A DNA stretch of 64,000 nt. It comes from Saccharospirillum sp043196875 (lineage in GTDB: Bacteria > Pseudomonadota > Gammaproteobacteria > Pseudomonadales > Natronospirillaceae). The notes beneath the pieces are model-generated. The model saw only the letters and a program-made list of their open reading frames with translations, had not been told where the DNA came from and made no database searches. The translations under genes and the position numbers were made by a program. Positions 19,996-28,419 of the stretch are shown in pieces (the first letter of the stretch is position 1; each line of letters opens with the position of its first letter). The stretch lies in the NCBI RefSeq assembly GCF_043196875.1, contig NZ_JBEBMX010000003.1:290793-354792 (forward strand). Reading direction: 5' to 3'.

Positions 19996-21657
19996 TTACT
20001 CGGAATCGCGCAGCTCCCGGCGCAATACTTTGCCGACGTTGGTTTTCGGCAGTTCATCGCGGAATTCAAACAGACGCGGCACCTTGTATCCGGTCAGGCT
20101 TTCACGGCAGAAATCGATCAGTTCCTGCTCTTCGACCGGCTCGCGGGCGACCACAAAGACTTTGACCGCTTCGCCGGTTTTTTCGTGAGGAACACCAACA
20201 GCCGCACATTCCACCACTTTCGGATGCGCCGACAAGACGTCCTCGACTTCGTTCGGATAGACGTTGAAACCAGAGACCACAATCATGTCTTTCTTGCGAT
20301 CGACGATCTTCATATAGCCGTCTTCCTGAAGTACGGCGATATCGCCGGTTTTCAGCCAGCCATCCGCATCGATCGTCTTGGCGGTATCGTCTGGGCGGTT
20401 CCAATAGCCTTTCATCACCTGAGGGCCGCGCACCTGCAATTCACCCGGTTCATTAAAGCCCTGCAGCTTGCCGTCGTCGTCACAGATACGCACTTCGGTG
20501 CTCGGTGTCGGAATACCGATGGTACCAAGCTGCTGGAAACCGGTCGGGTTGAACGACAGCACCGGAGACGATTCGGTCATACCGTAGCCTTCAGACACCG
20601 GGCAGCCGGTCATGGCTTCCCAGCGTTCAGCGGTCGAGCGGTTCAACGCCATGCCGCCGGAAATCACCAGCTTAAGGGCACTGCAATCGACGTTCTTAAA
20701 CTCGTCATTGTTCATCAAGGCGACAAACAAGGTATTCAGACCCGCAAAACCGGTAAAGCGATACTTCTTCAGCTCACCAATAAAGCCGGGAATATCACGC
20801 GGGTTGGGGATCAGAATATTGTGGTTACCGGTCAGCATGATGGTCATGCAGTTCACGGTAAAAGCGTAAATATGGTACAGCGGCAAGGGTGCGATAAAGG
20901 TTTCTTCGCCGTCATTCAGTGCCAGTTTAAAGAACTGGTAGCACTGCAACATATTGGCGATGAGGTTGCGGTTGGTCAGCTCGGCGCCTTTGGCAACACC
21001 CGTAGTGCCGCCGGTGTATTGCAGGATGATAGTGTCTTCGTGCGCCGCTGCCGTCCGCTTGAATGACTGACCAGCACCCTTTTTCAGTGCCTGACGGAAA
21101 GAGCCGACACGGCTGGCATCATAGGCCGGAATCATCTTTTTAACACGCTTGACCACGGTGTTGATCAGCACGCGTTTGAAGCCCGGGTGCAGATCGGCGA
21201 TTTCCGTGACCAGAATCCGCTCTACCGGGGTTTTCGGCTGCACGCGGATGGCCTGAGCTGCCATACCGGCATAAACCACCAGCGCCTTGGCACCCGAGTC
21301 GTTCATCTGATGCTCCAACTCGCGATCGGTATAGAGCGGGTTGGTATTAACCACGGTCATGCCGGCGCGCAACGCACCGAAGACAGCGATGGGGTATTGC
21401 AGAATATTGGGCAACTGGACGGCGATGCGGTCGCCTGGCTGTAAATCGGTTTCGTTTTGCAAGTAGGCGGCGAAGGCCGCTGAGAGACGATCAAGGTCCG
21501 CGTAGGTCAGCGTTTTGCCCATGCAGGTATAGGCCGGTTTGTCGGCAAATTCGCGGGTTTTTTCGTCAAACATGTCCAGGACACTGTCATACAGCTCCGG
21601 GTCGATGCTGGCCTGCATCCCGGCCGGATAAGCATTATGAGTATAAGCTTCAGTCAT
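19996..21657 (-). CDS. fadD: Long-chain fatty acid-CoA ligase FadD
   Basis: FadD activates imported long-chain fatty acids to acyl-CoA for beta-oxidation and lipid synthesis. The protein has 553 residues. The AMP-binding signature YTGGTTGVAKGAEL is present, followed by GYGMTESSP and the C-terminal blocks GWLKTGDIA, DRKKDMIVVSGFNVYPNEVE and the catalytic-lysine region TNVGKVLRREL. I choose the ATG at 21657 because AGGAG sits five bases ahead of it; an in-frame start at 21765 would only add an unlikely leader. A PsrA-like palindrome lies about 60 bases upstream, which suggests induction by long-chain acyl groups. Confidence 0.95.
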   Translation of the reverse strand: MTEAYTHNAYPAGMQASIDPELYDSVLDMFDEKTREFADKPAYTCMGKTLTYADLDRLSAAFAAYLQNETDLQPGDRIAVQLPNILQYPIAVFGALRAGMTVVNTNPLYTDRELEHQMNDSGAKALVVYAGMAAQAIRVQPKTPVERILVTEIADLHPGFKRVLINTVVKRVKKMIPAYDASRVGSFRQALKKGAGQSFKRTAAAHEDTIILQYTGGTTGVAKGAELTNRNLIANMLQCYQFFKLALNDGEETFIAPLPLYHIYAFTVNCMTIMLTGNHNILIPNPRDIPGFIGELKKYRFTGFAGLNTLFVALMNNDEFKNVDCSALKLVISGGMALNRSTAERWEAMTGCPVSEGYGMTESSPVLSFNPTGFQQLGTIGIPTPSTEVRICDDDGKLQGFNEPGELQVRGPQVMKGYWNRPDDTAKTIDADGWLKTGDIAVLQEDGYMKIVDRKKDMIVVSGFNVYPNEVEDVLSAHPKVVECAAVGVPHEKTGEAVKVFVVAREPVEEQELIDFCRESLTGYKVPRLFEFRDELPKTNVGKVLRRELRDSE

Positions 21658-21715
21658 GGGCACTCCTGACATTCTTGTTGTATGCACGCTGGTTGAACCA
21701 AAAAATACCGCTGAT

Positions 21716-21731
21716 TCAAACGCTCGTTTAA
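21716..21731. promoter_or_regulatory. Possible PsrA operator upstream of fadD
   Basis: The palindrome CAAAC-GCTC-GTTTA matches the known PsrA pattern (AAAC, 2-4 bases, GTTT) seen ahead of fatty-acid genes in pseudomonads. It lies about 60 bases upstream of the chosen fadD start. PsrA itself is not in the window, so this rests on the motif and its place. Confidence 0.4.
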
Positions 21732-21816
21732 ACGTATCGGGCGGCGATTGTCCCCTGATTAGCAAGGCAAATTCAACTCTTTAATGCCAAAAGCGCACAG
21801 AGAAACAGATCAGGAA

Positions 21817-21836
21817 GCTGGCCCGAGCGGGCCAGC
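21817..21836 (-). terminator. Possible weak terminator after the VWA gene
   Basis: A GC-rich inverted repeat (GCTGGCCCG, loop AG, CGGGCCAGC) lies just past the VWA gene stop. The bases after it on the minus strand are only moderately T-rich, so termination may be partial and fadD could receive some read-through. Confidence 0.4.
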
Positions 21837-21847
21837 GGAAGGAGCGA

Positions 21848-24337
21848 TCAACGGTTGGCCTGGGCGTCGTCCTCGTCGTCATCGCCATCTTCTTCGGCAA
21901 ACGGATCGTCATCGTCCAGCGACAGACCTTCCAGTTCAGACATGTCCTCTTCGATATTACTGATATCAAACAGATCATCTTCGTCATCACCGGCCTGGGT
22001 TCTCGGCATTTCAGCATCCTCGGCCCTGCCTTCATCCAGCTCCCCCAGATAGTCCTGCGGCGAGCGTTCCGGTTCCGGCTCTTCAAGATCCATCGGATCG
22101 CCCAGATCCAACTCGCTGGGTTCCAACTCCAGCTCCGGATCGACCTGATCGCTCACCAGTGGCGCTTCGCCATCCCAGTCGGCCAGTTCAGGCACGTCGT
22201 CCTCGCCAAAGCCAGCGGCCAGATCCAGCTCATCGACATCATTACTGCGGATATCCGGCGCCGGATCTTCTTTGAGTTCGTCGTCATTGCCCCGCAATTT
22301 GCCGCGATGCTCCAGGCGCCTGAAGAAGGCAAAGAAGGCGAGCAATATCAACAGACCTGGAGCGGCATACAGCAGGTAGCGCAACCAGGGGATATTGCGT
22401 TCTGGACCGGCAGCAGAGCTGCCTTCCCATTCGGCCTCTTCATCGACAAGGGCGTCATCCGTGTCCATGGCGGTAGTGGATTCCGGCCGGGTTGTCGGCG
22501 CTTGAGCACTGCCCTGCTGCTGCCCCGGCGCTGTCATATCTGAAGTGATTTCAGCAAACCGCGGCATTGGCTCTTTGACATAAGGAATCGCCAGTTCCGC
22601 CTCATCGCCGGATGCATCCATCGCCATCTCAGCATCGCCGGCTGCCATGTCATCGGCCATGGATTCATCCATGTCACCGGCCATGGCCTGTTCATCGCTC
22701 GCTGCGTCGGCCTGTTGCGCCGCCTGCTCTGCTGCTGCAGCCGCTGCTGCCATAGCCTGGGCCTCCGCCTCAGCACGTGCCTGAGCCGCTGCTGCAGCGG
22801 CCGCCTGCGGGTCCCAGACGCGCGGCTGTGCCGGGTCGATGGGCAATGTCAGAGTCAGCGGATCGACGCCCAGATCGTTGACCGCTCGACCATCAAAACG
22901 CATATCACCGAGCACCGTCAGTTGGTAATCACCCGGCTCGGCGTCACCGTCCAGCGTCATGCTGTAGTAACCACCGTTTTGCATTTCAAACGGAATCTCG
23001 CGTTGCCAGCCTTGCGGACTGGTGACCTGGGCGCGTAAATCTTCATCGCCGGGCTGCAATTCTGAATGCGCCGGATAGAGCCGCCACTGATAATCGCCAT
23101 CGACGACCAGCACTTCGGACATAAAGGGCGGGCGATTCTGGAAAGTCCGGCGTAACAAGCGTTGGAAAGTACCGCCGTCAACGCGCACAGAGACGGTCAA
23201 GGGACCTTCGTCATAGACGTTGAGCAGGTTGCCCGCGAGCATACCACTGCGCCAGCGCACACCGCTGCGAACCTCATCGTTGACGGTAACCGTCGGTTCC
23301 ATCACCTGGGTCAGTTCGTCTGGGACCGGCTGACCATTTTGGTCCACCGCTTCCAGCTCCATATGGATGGGCTGCCCCATCAAGGTCACCGATCCACCCG
23401 GCTGACGCCAGCGCAGGTTCATATCGGACACCACGGATATGCGCGAACCTTCACTGATCTGGCCGGTAATCGACCAGCGACCGGTCTGCGGCTGACGCTG
23501 GGTTACCAGGGTATAACCTGGTCCGACACGCCACTGCTGACCCAAGGCCGGCGACAAAGCCGTGGTGGTTTCCCCACTCGGGCTGACCAGACCCATCTCG
23601 CCGCGCTCGTGCAGCACCAGGGCGGTCACTTCGGATATCTGGGAGTCGACTTCGAAACCGGCGTTGTCGATCGGAATTTCGTTACCGGTTTCAACGGCCT
23701 GCAGCACATCGAGGATAAAAGACTGAATGTCGGCCGCCGAATCAACCTGCGCAAACACGCCACCGGACTGACTGGCCATCTGTTCCAGCAAACCGCTGTC
23801 GGCCGCCTCGGTCAGCGCCAGACTGTGAATGCGAGCGCCGGCATTGGCGTAACGCGGTAACACCGAATTAAGAATGCGATCACGCTCGACTTGATTGACC
23901 TGAGCGTTGGGAGCGATGTCCACCTGACCATCGGTGATCAAGACCACATCGGTCGGTGCCTGATAGTTGGAGTAGCCAAAGTCGTAACTGGCCTGATCCA
24001 TAACCGCGCCCAGATTAGTGCGCTGTGCGATAGGTTCCAGGGCGGCAACGGCCGCGCGCGCCTGCTCACGCCATTCATCATCAACGGTATCGTGTTCCAC
24101 CAACAGATTGACGTATTGGCCGAAGGTCCAGATGCCCGCCTCACTGCCATCCGCCAGCGAATCAATCAGCAGGTTAATGGCCGGAGTTCGTTGGTTCTGC
24201 GGATCGGTCTGGACCATGGATCCGGAAATATCGATCAGCACACGGACGTCAGTCGGTGTCTGGGTGGTTTCTTCAGCGGCCAGGCTCGTCCAGGCAAGGA
24301 CCAGCGAGGTCGATAACAGGCGGAAAAACAGTCGCAC
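21848..24337 (-). CDS. VWA-domain envelope protein (TIGR03503-like)
   Basis: The protein appears exported and tail-anchored. A signal peptide (RLLSTSLVLAWTSLA) is followed by a von Willebrand A domain with MIDAS motif DISGSM and a later metal-site TNLG. A beta-rich middle and an alanine-rich stretch come next, then one membrane helix (LLYAAPGLLILLAFFAFF) and a very acidic cytoplasmic tail. I choose a GTG at 24337 (829 residues), where the signal peptide begins; the longer frame from 24436 would bury it. It resembles a conserved VWA family of marine gammaproteobacteria (TIGR03503 from memory). Metal-dependent adhesion or complex assembly is plausible; no specific role is shown. Confidence 0.75.
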   Translation of the reverse strand: MRLFFRLLSTSLVLAWTSLAAEETTQTPTDVRVLIDISGSMVQTDPQNQRTPAINLLIDSLADGSEAGIWTFGQYVNLLVEHDTVDDEWREQARAAVAALEPIAQRTNLGAVMDQASYDFGYSNYQAPTDVVLITDGQVDIAPNAQVNQVERDRILNSVLPRYANAGARIHSLALTEAADSGLLEQMASQSGGVFAQVDSAADIQSFILDVLQAVETGNEIPIDNAGFEVDSQISEVTALVLHERGEMGLVSPSGETTTALSPALGQQWRVGPGYTLVTQRQPQTGRWSITGQISEGSRISVVSDMNLRWRQPGGSVTLMGQPIHMELEAVDQNGQPVPDELTQVMEPTVTVNDEVRSGVRWRSGMLAGNLLNVYDEGPLTVSVRVDGGTFQRLLRRTFQNRPPFMSEVLVVDGDYQWRLYPAHSELQPGDEDLRAQVTSPQGWQREIPFEMQNGGYYSMTLDGDAEPGDYQLTVLGDMRFDGRAVNDLGVDPLTLTLPIDPAQPRVWDPQAAAAAAAQARAEAEAQAMAAAAAAAEQAAQQADAASDEQAMAGDMDESMADDMAAGDAEMAMDASGDEAELAIPYVKEPMPRFAEITSDMTAPGQQQGSAQAPTTRPESTTAMDTDDALVDEEAEWEGSSAAGPERNIPWLRYLLYAAPGLLILLAFFAFFRRLEHRGKLRGNDDELKEDPAPDIRSNDVDELDLAAGFGEDDVPELADWDGEAPLVSDQVDPELELEPSELDLGDPMDLEEPEPERSPQDYLGELDEGRAEDAEMPRTQAGDDEDDLFDISNIEEDMSELEGLSLDDDDPFAEEDGDDDEDDAQANR

Positions 24338-24455
24338 GGAATTCGCACACTCAGTCGTTTGGAATCGGTTTTCTATAGATCGGCCGAGACTGCGTGGCCT
24401 TGAGGCGGGAGCGAGGACCTCCTTGTCCTCAATCACTAAATATCGGTTGGCAGGA

Positions 24456-25121
24456 TCAGCTCATCCGCGCCAACAGGCGGCGTCCGCCGTCGGTCAGGTG
24501 CCAGCGAACACCCTGCTTACCAGTGATGCGACCCGCTAAATTGCGCGCCACCATGATCTCCAAGGTTTTGATCATGGTCGGTTCGTCTACATCCACTTCT
24601 TTGCACAGGCCACCCAGTGACCGGAAAATATAGCGCCCATTGCCCAGCGTCTTAAGGACATTGGCGGTGGTGACATCCGGTTCTTCTTCCGGCGTGATCG
24701 GTTCGGGTTCTACTTTGAGGTCTTCCTCGGTTTCCGTTTCGATCAACGGACGCAATTCGTTCTGTACCAAATACAGTTCATGCATGACCCGATCGGATTG
24801 CTCACGCGCCCGACGCGCTTCCGACAATATCCGATCAGACACGCTGGTGACCAGAAAACGACTGGCGATAGCGGCAATCAAACAGAAGCCGGTGAAAATC
24901 AGAAAACGGGTGGAATCCTGGCTGCTTTCAGTAATCAGGTCGCTGTTAACCAGCGCCAAAATCACCGGTACCAGGAAAGATGCGCCAATGCCCACAACCA
25001 GACTGCGCGGCAGACTGGTGGTGTCCGGGTCGTATTGGGACTGCATGTAGTAATTTACCAGTCCGCCAAAAACGCCGGCCATGAGCATAACGGCAACTAG
25101 AACGAAAATATGGTTGGCCAT
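24456..25121 (-). CDS. Membrane protein with C-terminal winged-helix-like domain
   Basis: The 221-residue protein has three or four membrane segments in its first 110 residues (HIFVLVAVMLMAGVFGG and later stretches). A short coiled region follows, and then a soluble C-terminal part (ANVLKTLGNGRYIFRSLGGL ... GVRWHLTDGGRRLLARM) that looks like a winged helix ending in a wing-like hairpin. I choose the ATG at 25121 because AAGGAG lies five bases ahead. It sits between a small membrane protein and the VWA gene on the same strand, so the three may act together at the envelope. I do not recognise a named family with certainty. Confidence 0.75.
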   Translation of the reverse strand: MANHIFVLVAVMLMAGVFGGLVNYYMQSQYDPDTTSLPRSLVVGIGASFLVPVILALVNSDLITESSQDSTRFLIFTGFCLIAAIASRFLVTSVSDRILSEARRAREQSDRVMHELYLVQNELRPLIETETEEDLKVEPEPITPEEEPDVTTANVLKTLGNGRYIFRSLGGLCKEVDVDEPTMIKTLEIMVARNLAGRITGKQGVRWHLTDGGRRLLARMS

Positions 25122-25224
25122 GCCTACTCCTTGAGTGCCCCTAAGGGAAAAACGGGCGGTAATCCGCCTCTTTCGTAACAACTAAACGGTCTAAGGTATA
25201 GCAGAATGCGTGCCGGAATAAAAT

Positions 25225-25602
25225 TCAGCCGGTTTCGCCATCACCGCTGGCTTGTTTCTCGTAGGCCTTCATCGCTCGCATGCGCATGCCGATAGAGACC
25301 AAAACAATCACCAGCGTGCCGACCAGTATGGCTTGAATCATTGGCATCAGCACCTGCAGCGAACCGCCGACGCCGACATCGAGAAAGTCAAAAGCACCGA
25401 CAATAATGGCCGGCGCATAATAAGGCTCTGGCTCAGTCGCTTGCCAGGGTGTGAGCACGACACACAAATAGAGCCAGGTCAGCCACCAGCGCAGCGGTCG
25501 CCACGGCAACAATCGGCCGAACCGCCAAATCACCACCCAGAAGCCGACCACACCCAAACCGTAGATGGTGGCTGCTGTCCAGTACAGATCTTCGTAGATC
25601 AT
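25225..25602 (-). CDS. Small membrane protein of unknown function
   Basis: The 125-residue protein has three hydrophobic segments, at about residues 10-27 (TIYGLGVVGFWVVIWRF), 39-53 and 84-105 (IQAILVGTLVIVLVSIGM), and ends in a polar tail. It lies 23 bases after ycgN on the same strand and about 100 bases ahead of the next membrane-protein gene. Its place suggests an operon with the VWA gene. I do not recognise the family. Confidence 0.7.
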   Translation of the reverse strand: MIYEDLYWTAATIYGLGVVGFWVVIWRFGRLLPWRPLRWWLTWLYLCVVLTPWQATEPEPYYAPAIIVGAFDFLDVGVGGSLQVLMPMIQAILVGTLVIVLVSIGMRMRAMKAYEKQASGDGETG

Positions 25603-25625
25603 CCGTTCACCTTTACCGACACCTC

Positions 25626-26069
25626 TTAGAGGTTATCAATGATGTATTCTTCCCAATCCTGTTCCGGCACGCTGTCATCGGCGACCAGATCCCAGTGGGC
25701 TATGGATTGCTGCGTCTGGTGAATACGCTGGGCGTCACCGGCAACCAGCGGATGCCAGTCCGGCAGGTCCTGCCCTTCAGCAACCAGCCGATAGGCACAG
25801 GTCGACGGCAGCCAAAAGAAGTCGTCGACATCGTCGGGGGTTAACCAGACGCAATTCGGCACCAGTTGCTGGCGTTTATCGTACACGCTGCAACGGCAGT
25901 CTGAGGTCATATAGTGACAGACCAGACGCGTGGCGTAGACCTCGCCGCTGTCTTCATCCTGCAACTTCTGCAAACAGCATTTGCCGCAACCGTCGCACAG
26001 CGACTCCCATTCGCTGCGACTCATCTGCGCCAGCGTTTTGGTGCGCCAAAAAGGTTGCTGCATCGCCAT
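25626..26069 (-). CDS. ycgN: YcgN-family cysteine cluster protein (UPF0260)
   Basis: The 147-residue protein belongs to the UPF0260/YcgN family, with the cysteine cluster WESLCDGCGKCCLQK and later conserved cysteines (RLVCHYM, CRCSVYDKR, NCVWLTPDD, STCAYRL). The cysteines look fit to bind a metal ion or iron-sulfur cluster, though the role is unknown. I choose the ATG at 26069, which overlaps the ycgL stop (TGATG) and has AGGGAG upstream. ycgL-ycgN after rnd is a conserved order. Confidence 0.9.
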   Translation of the reverse strand: MAMQQPFWRTKTLAQMSRSEWESLCDGCGKCCLQKLQDEDSGEVYATRLVCHYMTSDCRCSVYDKRQQLVPNCVWLTPDDVDDFFWLPSTCAYRLVAEGQDLPDWHPLVAGDAQRIHQTQQSIAHWDLVADDSVPEQDWEEYIIDNL

Positions 26070-26353
26070 CAGCTGTCTCCCTGCCAATTGGCCAGGGTTG
26101 CTGCTGACGGCGGCATCTGCAAGTAGAAGCCTTTCTCAATGATGTCATTGAGCACTCGGACCACATCCACCCGGGCCAGACGCCGCTCGGGCGTCAATAA
26201 CAGATCCATAACGTGTTCGGGTTCGCCAAATTGTGTCTGCAGCGCTTCGGGTAATTCATCAAACTGTGCCGGGCGCGGCAGATAGAGATACATTTCGGCG
26301 CGACGCGGCGAACGAAAGATACTCACCAGAGCGCGTTCAGTCGTTGGCTGCAT
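26069..26353 (-). CDS. ycgL: YcgL-domain protein
   Basis: A 94-residue member of the YcgL family, identified by the N-terminal block CSIFRSP-like (SIFRSPRRAEMYLYLP) and the C-terminal GFYLQMPPS. The function of the family is not established. I choose the ATG at 26353 because AGGAG lies seven bases ahead; a GTG sits one codon upstream. It overlaps the end of rnd and the start of ycgN, so the three are probably one transcript. Confidence 0.9.
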   Translation of the reverse strand: MQPTTERALVSIFRSPRRAEMYLYLPRPAQFDELPEALQTQFGEPEHVMDLLLTPERRLARVDVVRVLNDIIEKGFYLQMPPSAATLANWQGDS

Positions 26354-27476
26354 CACGCTGCTCCTCCAGATACTGCACCAAGGGTTCGGCTACTAACCGT
26401 TGCCGCCAGCCCTGCAAGGGCGCCGGCGCCTGATAAGCGCCTTGCGGATAGCCACTGCGCACCAGTGCTTCCAGCTGTTTGCGACGTGCCAGCACTTCGA
26501 CCGGCACCGCTAATTGCTCCGCCAACTGACTCAGATGTTGTTTCAAATCACGCATCAGATCCGCTTGCGCTACCGGCAACGGACCCGGCACACGCTCTGG
26601 CCACTGCTCACGAGGTGCGGCTTTTGCCTGCTCCAGAATATCGAGCACCGCCTGACCAAAGAGCCGGACTTTACGCGGATGCAAGCCTTTAAGGTTACCG
26701 AGCGCATTGTGGCTGGTCGGCATGCTGTCGGCGATTTGAATGATCTCGGCATCCGACAAGATACGCGAACGATTGACGTCCTGTTCGCGCGCCTGTAGCT
26801 CTCGCCATTGCGCCAGCTGCTGCAACGCCATCAGGCGCTCACCCTTCAGTTTCCAGGCGCCGCGCAACCGCAGGTAATAGACCGCAGGATCGCTAGGCAG
26901 GCTATCGGCGGCGGCACGGTTGCTGTCTTCAATAACCCAATCGAAGCGATGCTGTTCACGCAGCCCAGGCGCCAATTGATTGAAGAGTTTTTCCAGCCAG
27001 TAGACGTCGGCCGCTGCGTATTCGCACTGGACCGCATCCAAAGGACGTTTTAGCCAGTCGCTGCGCGTGGCTTCTTTGGGCAACTGCACATCAAAGACAG
27101 CGTCCACCAGGCGCGCAAAGCCCATTTGCAGATCATGATTGGCCAGAGCCGCGGCAATCTGGGTATCGAAGACGGGAGCGACTTTAGCGCCGGTGCTGTG
27201 CAACAGAACTTCGGCGTCTTCCGATAACGAATGAAAGACCTTGATGATGGCGGGATTTTCGAGAATATCGACCAGCGGCGCCCAGTCGGTAATCGTCAGC
27301 GGATCAATCAGACTGCACTGACCATGGAGCGCCACCTGAATCAAACCCAGGCGTGCAAAGTAGGTTTCGGTGCGCACAAATTCGGTATCCAGCGCCAGAA
27401 CCTCGGCTTTCGACCAACGCTGGCACGCCTCGGCCAGGGCCGAATCCCCGGAAATCCAGATCGGACTATCAGTCAT
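26337..27476 (-). CDS. rnd: Ribonuclease D
   Basis: RNase D trims the 3' ends of tRNA precursors and other small RNAs. The 379-residue protein has the DEDDy exonuclease domain: LALDTEFVRTETYFARLG is ExoI, VFHSLSEDAEVL is ExoII, and YAAADVYWL supplies the ExoIII Tyr and Asp. HRDC-type helical domains follow. I choose the ATG at 27476, which overlaps the recR stop by eight bases; the longer in-frame extension lies inside recR and has no family similarity. Confidence 0.94.
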   Translation of the reverse strand: MTDSPIWISGDSALAEACQRWSKAEVLALDTEFVRTETYFARLGLIQVALHGQCSLIDPLTITDWAPLVDILENPAIIKVFHSLSEDAEVLLHSTGAKVAPVFDTQIAAALANHDLQMGFARLVDAVFDVQLPKEATRSDWLKRPLDAVQCEYAAADVYWLEKLFNQLAPGLREQHRFDWVIEDSNRAAADSLPSDPAVYYLRLRGAWKLKGERLMALQQLAQWRELQAREQDVNRSRILSDAEIIQIADSMPTSHNALGNLKGLHPRKVRLFGQAVLDILEQAKAAPREQWPERVPGPLPVAQADLMRDLKQHLSQLAEQLAVPVEVLARRKQLEALVRSGYPQGAYQAPAPLQGWRQRLVAEPLVQYLEEQRDAAND

Positions 27477-28080
27477 GCTCGAAGCCAAGCTTCCTCCGAT
27501 CGCTGAGCGCATGAGACAAGGTGCTGCTATCGATCCGACCCAGCTCGCGTCCGGACGGTACGCCCTGAGCCAGACGGGAAATCTCCACATCCAGTGGTCG
27601 CAGCTGCTCAATCAGATAGTGCGCCGTCGCTTCACCTTCCATATTGGCATTGGTGGCCAGAACCACCTCGCGCACCTGCGCATCACGGACGCGCGATACC
27701 AGCATGGGCACACCCAATTGTTCCGGGCCGATGCCGTCAATCGGCGATAGCTGGCCCTGCAAAATAAAGTAATGCCCCTGATAACTGCCGGACATCTCGA
27801 TGGCTTCGCGATCGGCTGGCGTTTCCACCACGCACAGCAGTGTCGCATCGCGGTCAGTGTCGCTGCACACTTCGCACAGCGGCTGTTCACTGAGCGCACG
27901 ACAACGCTCACAGTGGCGGACGCCGTCAAGCGCCGCGGACAACGCCTGAGCCAGCACAGCAGCGCCAGCGCGATCACGCTCCAGCAGTTGCAACGCCATG
28001 CGTTGTGCCGAACGCGTGCCAACCCCAGGCAATACCTGGAGCGCATCCATCAATTGTTCGGTCAGCGGGGTGTAACTCAT
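27469..28080 (-). CDS. recR: Recombination mediator RecR
   Basis: RecR works with RecO (and RecF) to load RecA at single-strand gaps. The 203-residue protein has the N-terminal HhH segment (LPGVGTRSAQRMA), the four-cysteine zinc finger (CERCRALSEQPLCEVC), and a Toprim domain (LLCVVETPAD ... VVLATNANMEGEATAHYL). It follows ybaB by 11 bases, in the standard dnaX-ybaB-recR order. Confidence 0.97.
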   Translation of the reverse strand: MSYTPLTEQLMDALQVLPGVGTRSAQRMALQLLERDRAGAAVLAQALSAALDGVRHCERCRALSEQPLCEVCSDTDRDATLLCVVETPADREAIEMSGSYQGHYFILQGQLSPIDGIGPEQLGVPMLVSRVRDAQVREVVLATNANMEGEATAHYLIEQLRPLDVEISRLAQGVPSGRELGRIDSSTLSHALSDRRKLGFEHD

Positions 28081-28091
28081 CTACGGCCGTC

Positions 28092-28415
28092 TTAGAAAGG
28101 CATCTTGAAGCCAGGTGGCAGTTGCATGCCGGCGGTCACCGACGACATCTTCTCCTGGCTGTAGGCTTCAACCTTGCGCACGGCATCGTTCACCGCCGCG
28201 GCGAGCAGATCTTCCAGCAGTTCTTTGTCTTCCTGCATCACAGAGTCATCGAGCGTGACCTGTTTGACATCGTGGCGACCATTCATCACCACCTTGACCA
28301 GACCCGCACCGGATTCGCCGGTCACCTGTGCATTGGCGACCTCCTCCTGCATGCGCTGCATATCTTCCTGCATCTTCTGGGCCTGTTTCATCAGATTACC
28401 CATGCCACCTTTCAT
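28092..28415 (-). CDS. ybaB: Nucleoid-associated protein YbaB
   Basis: A DNA-binding protein of the YbaB/EbfC family, 107 residues, beginning MKGGMGNLMKQAQKMQ as in most homologues. The conserved core GAGLVKVVMNGRHDVKQV follows. It is separated from dnaX by four bases, and its AGGAG ribosome site lies inside the end of dnaX. Confidence 0.96.
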   Translation of the reverse strand: MKGGMGNLMKQAQKMQEDMQRMQEEVANAQVTGESGAGLVKVVMNGRHDVKQVTLDDSVMQEDKELLEDLLAAAVNDAVRKVEAYSQEKMSSVTAGMQLPPGFKMPF

Positions 28416-28419
28416 CGTT

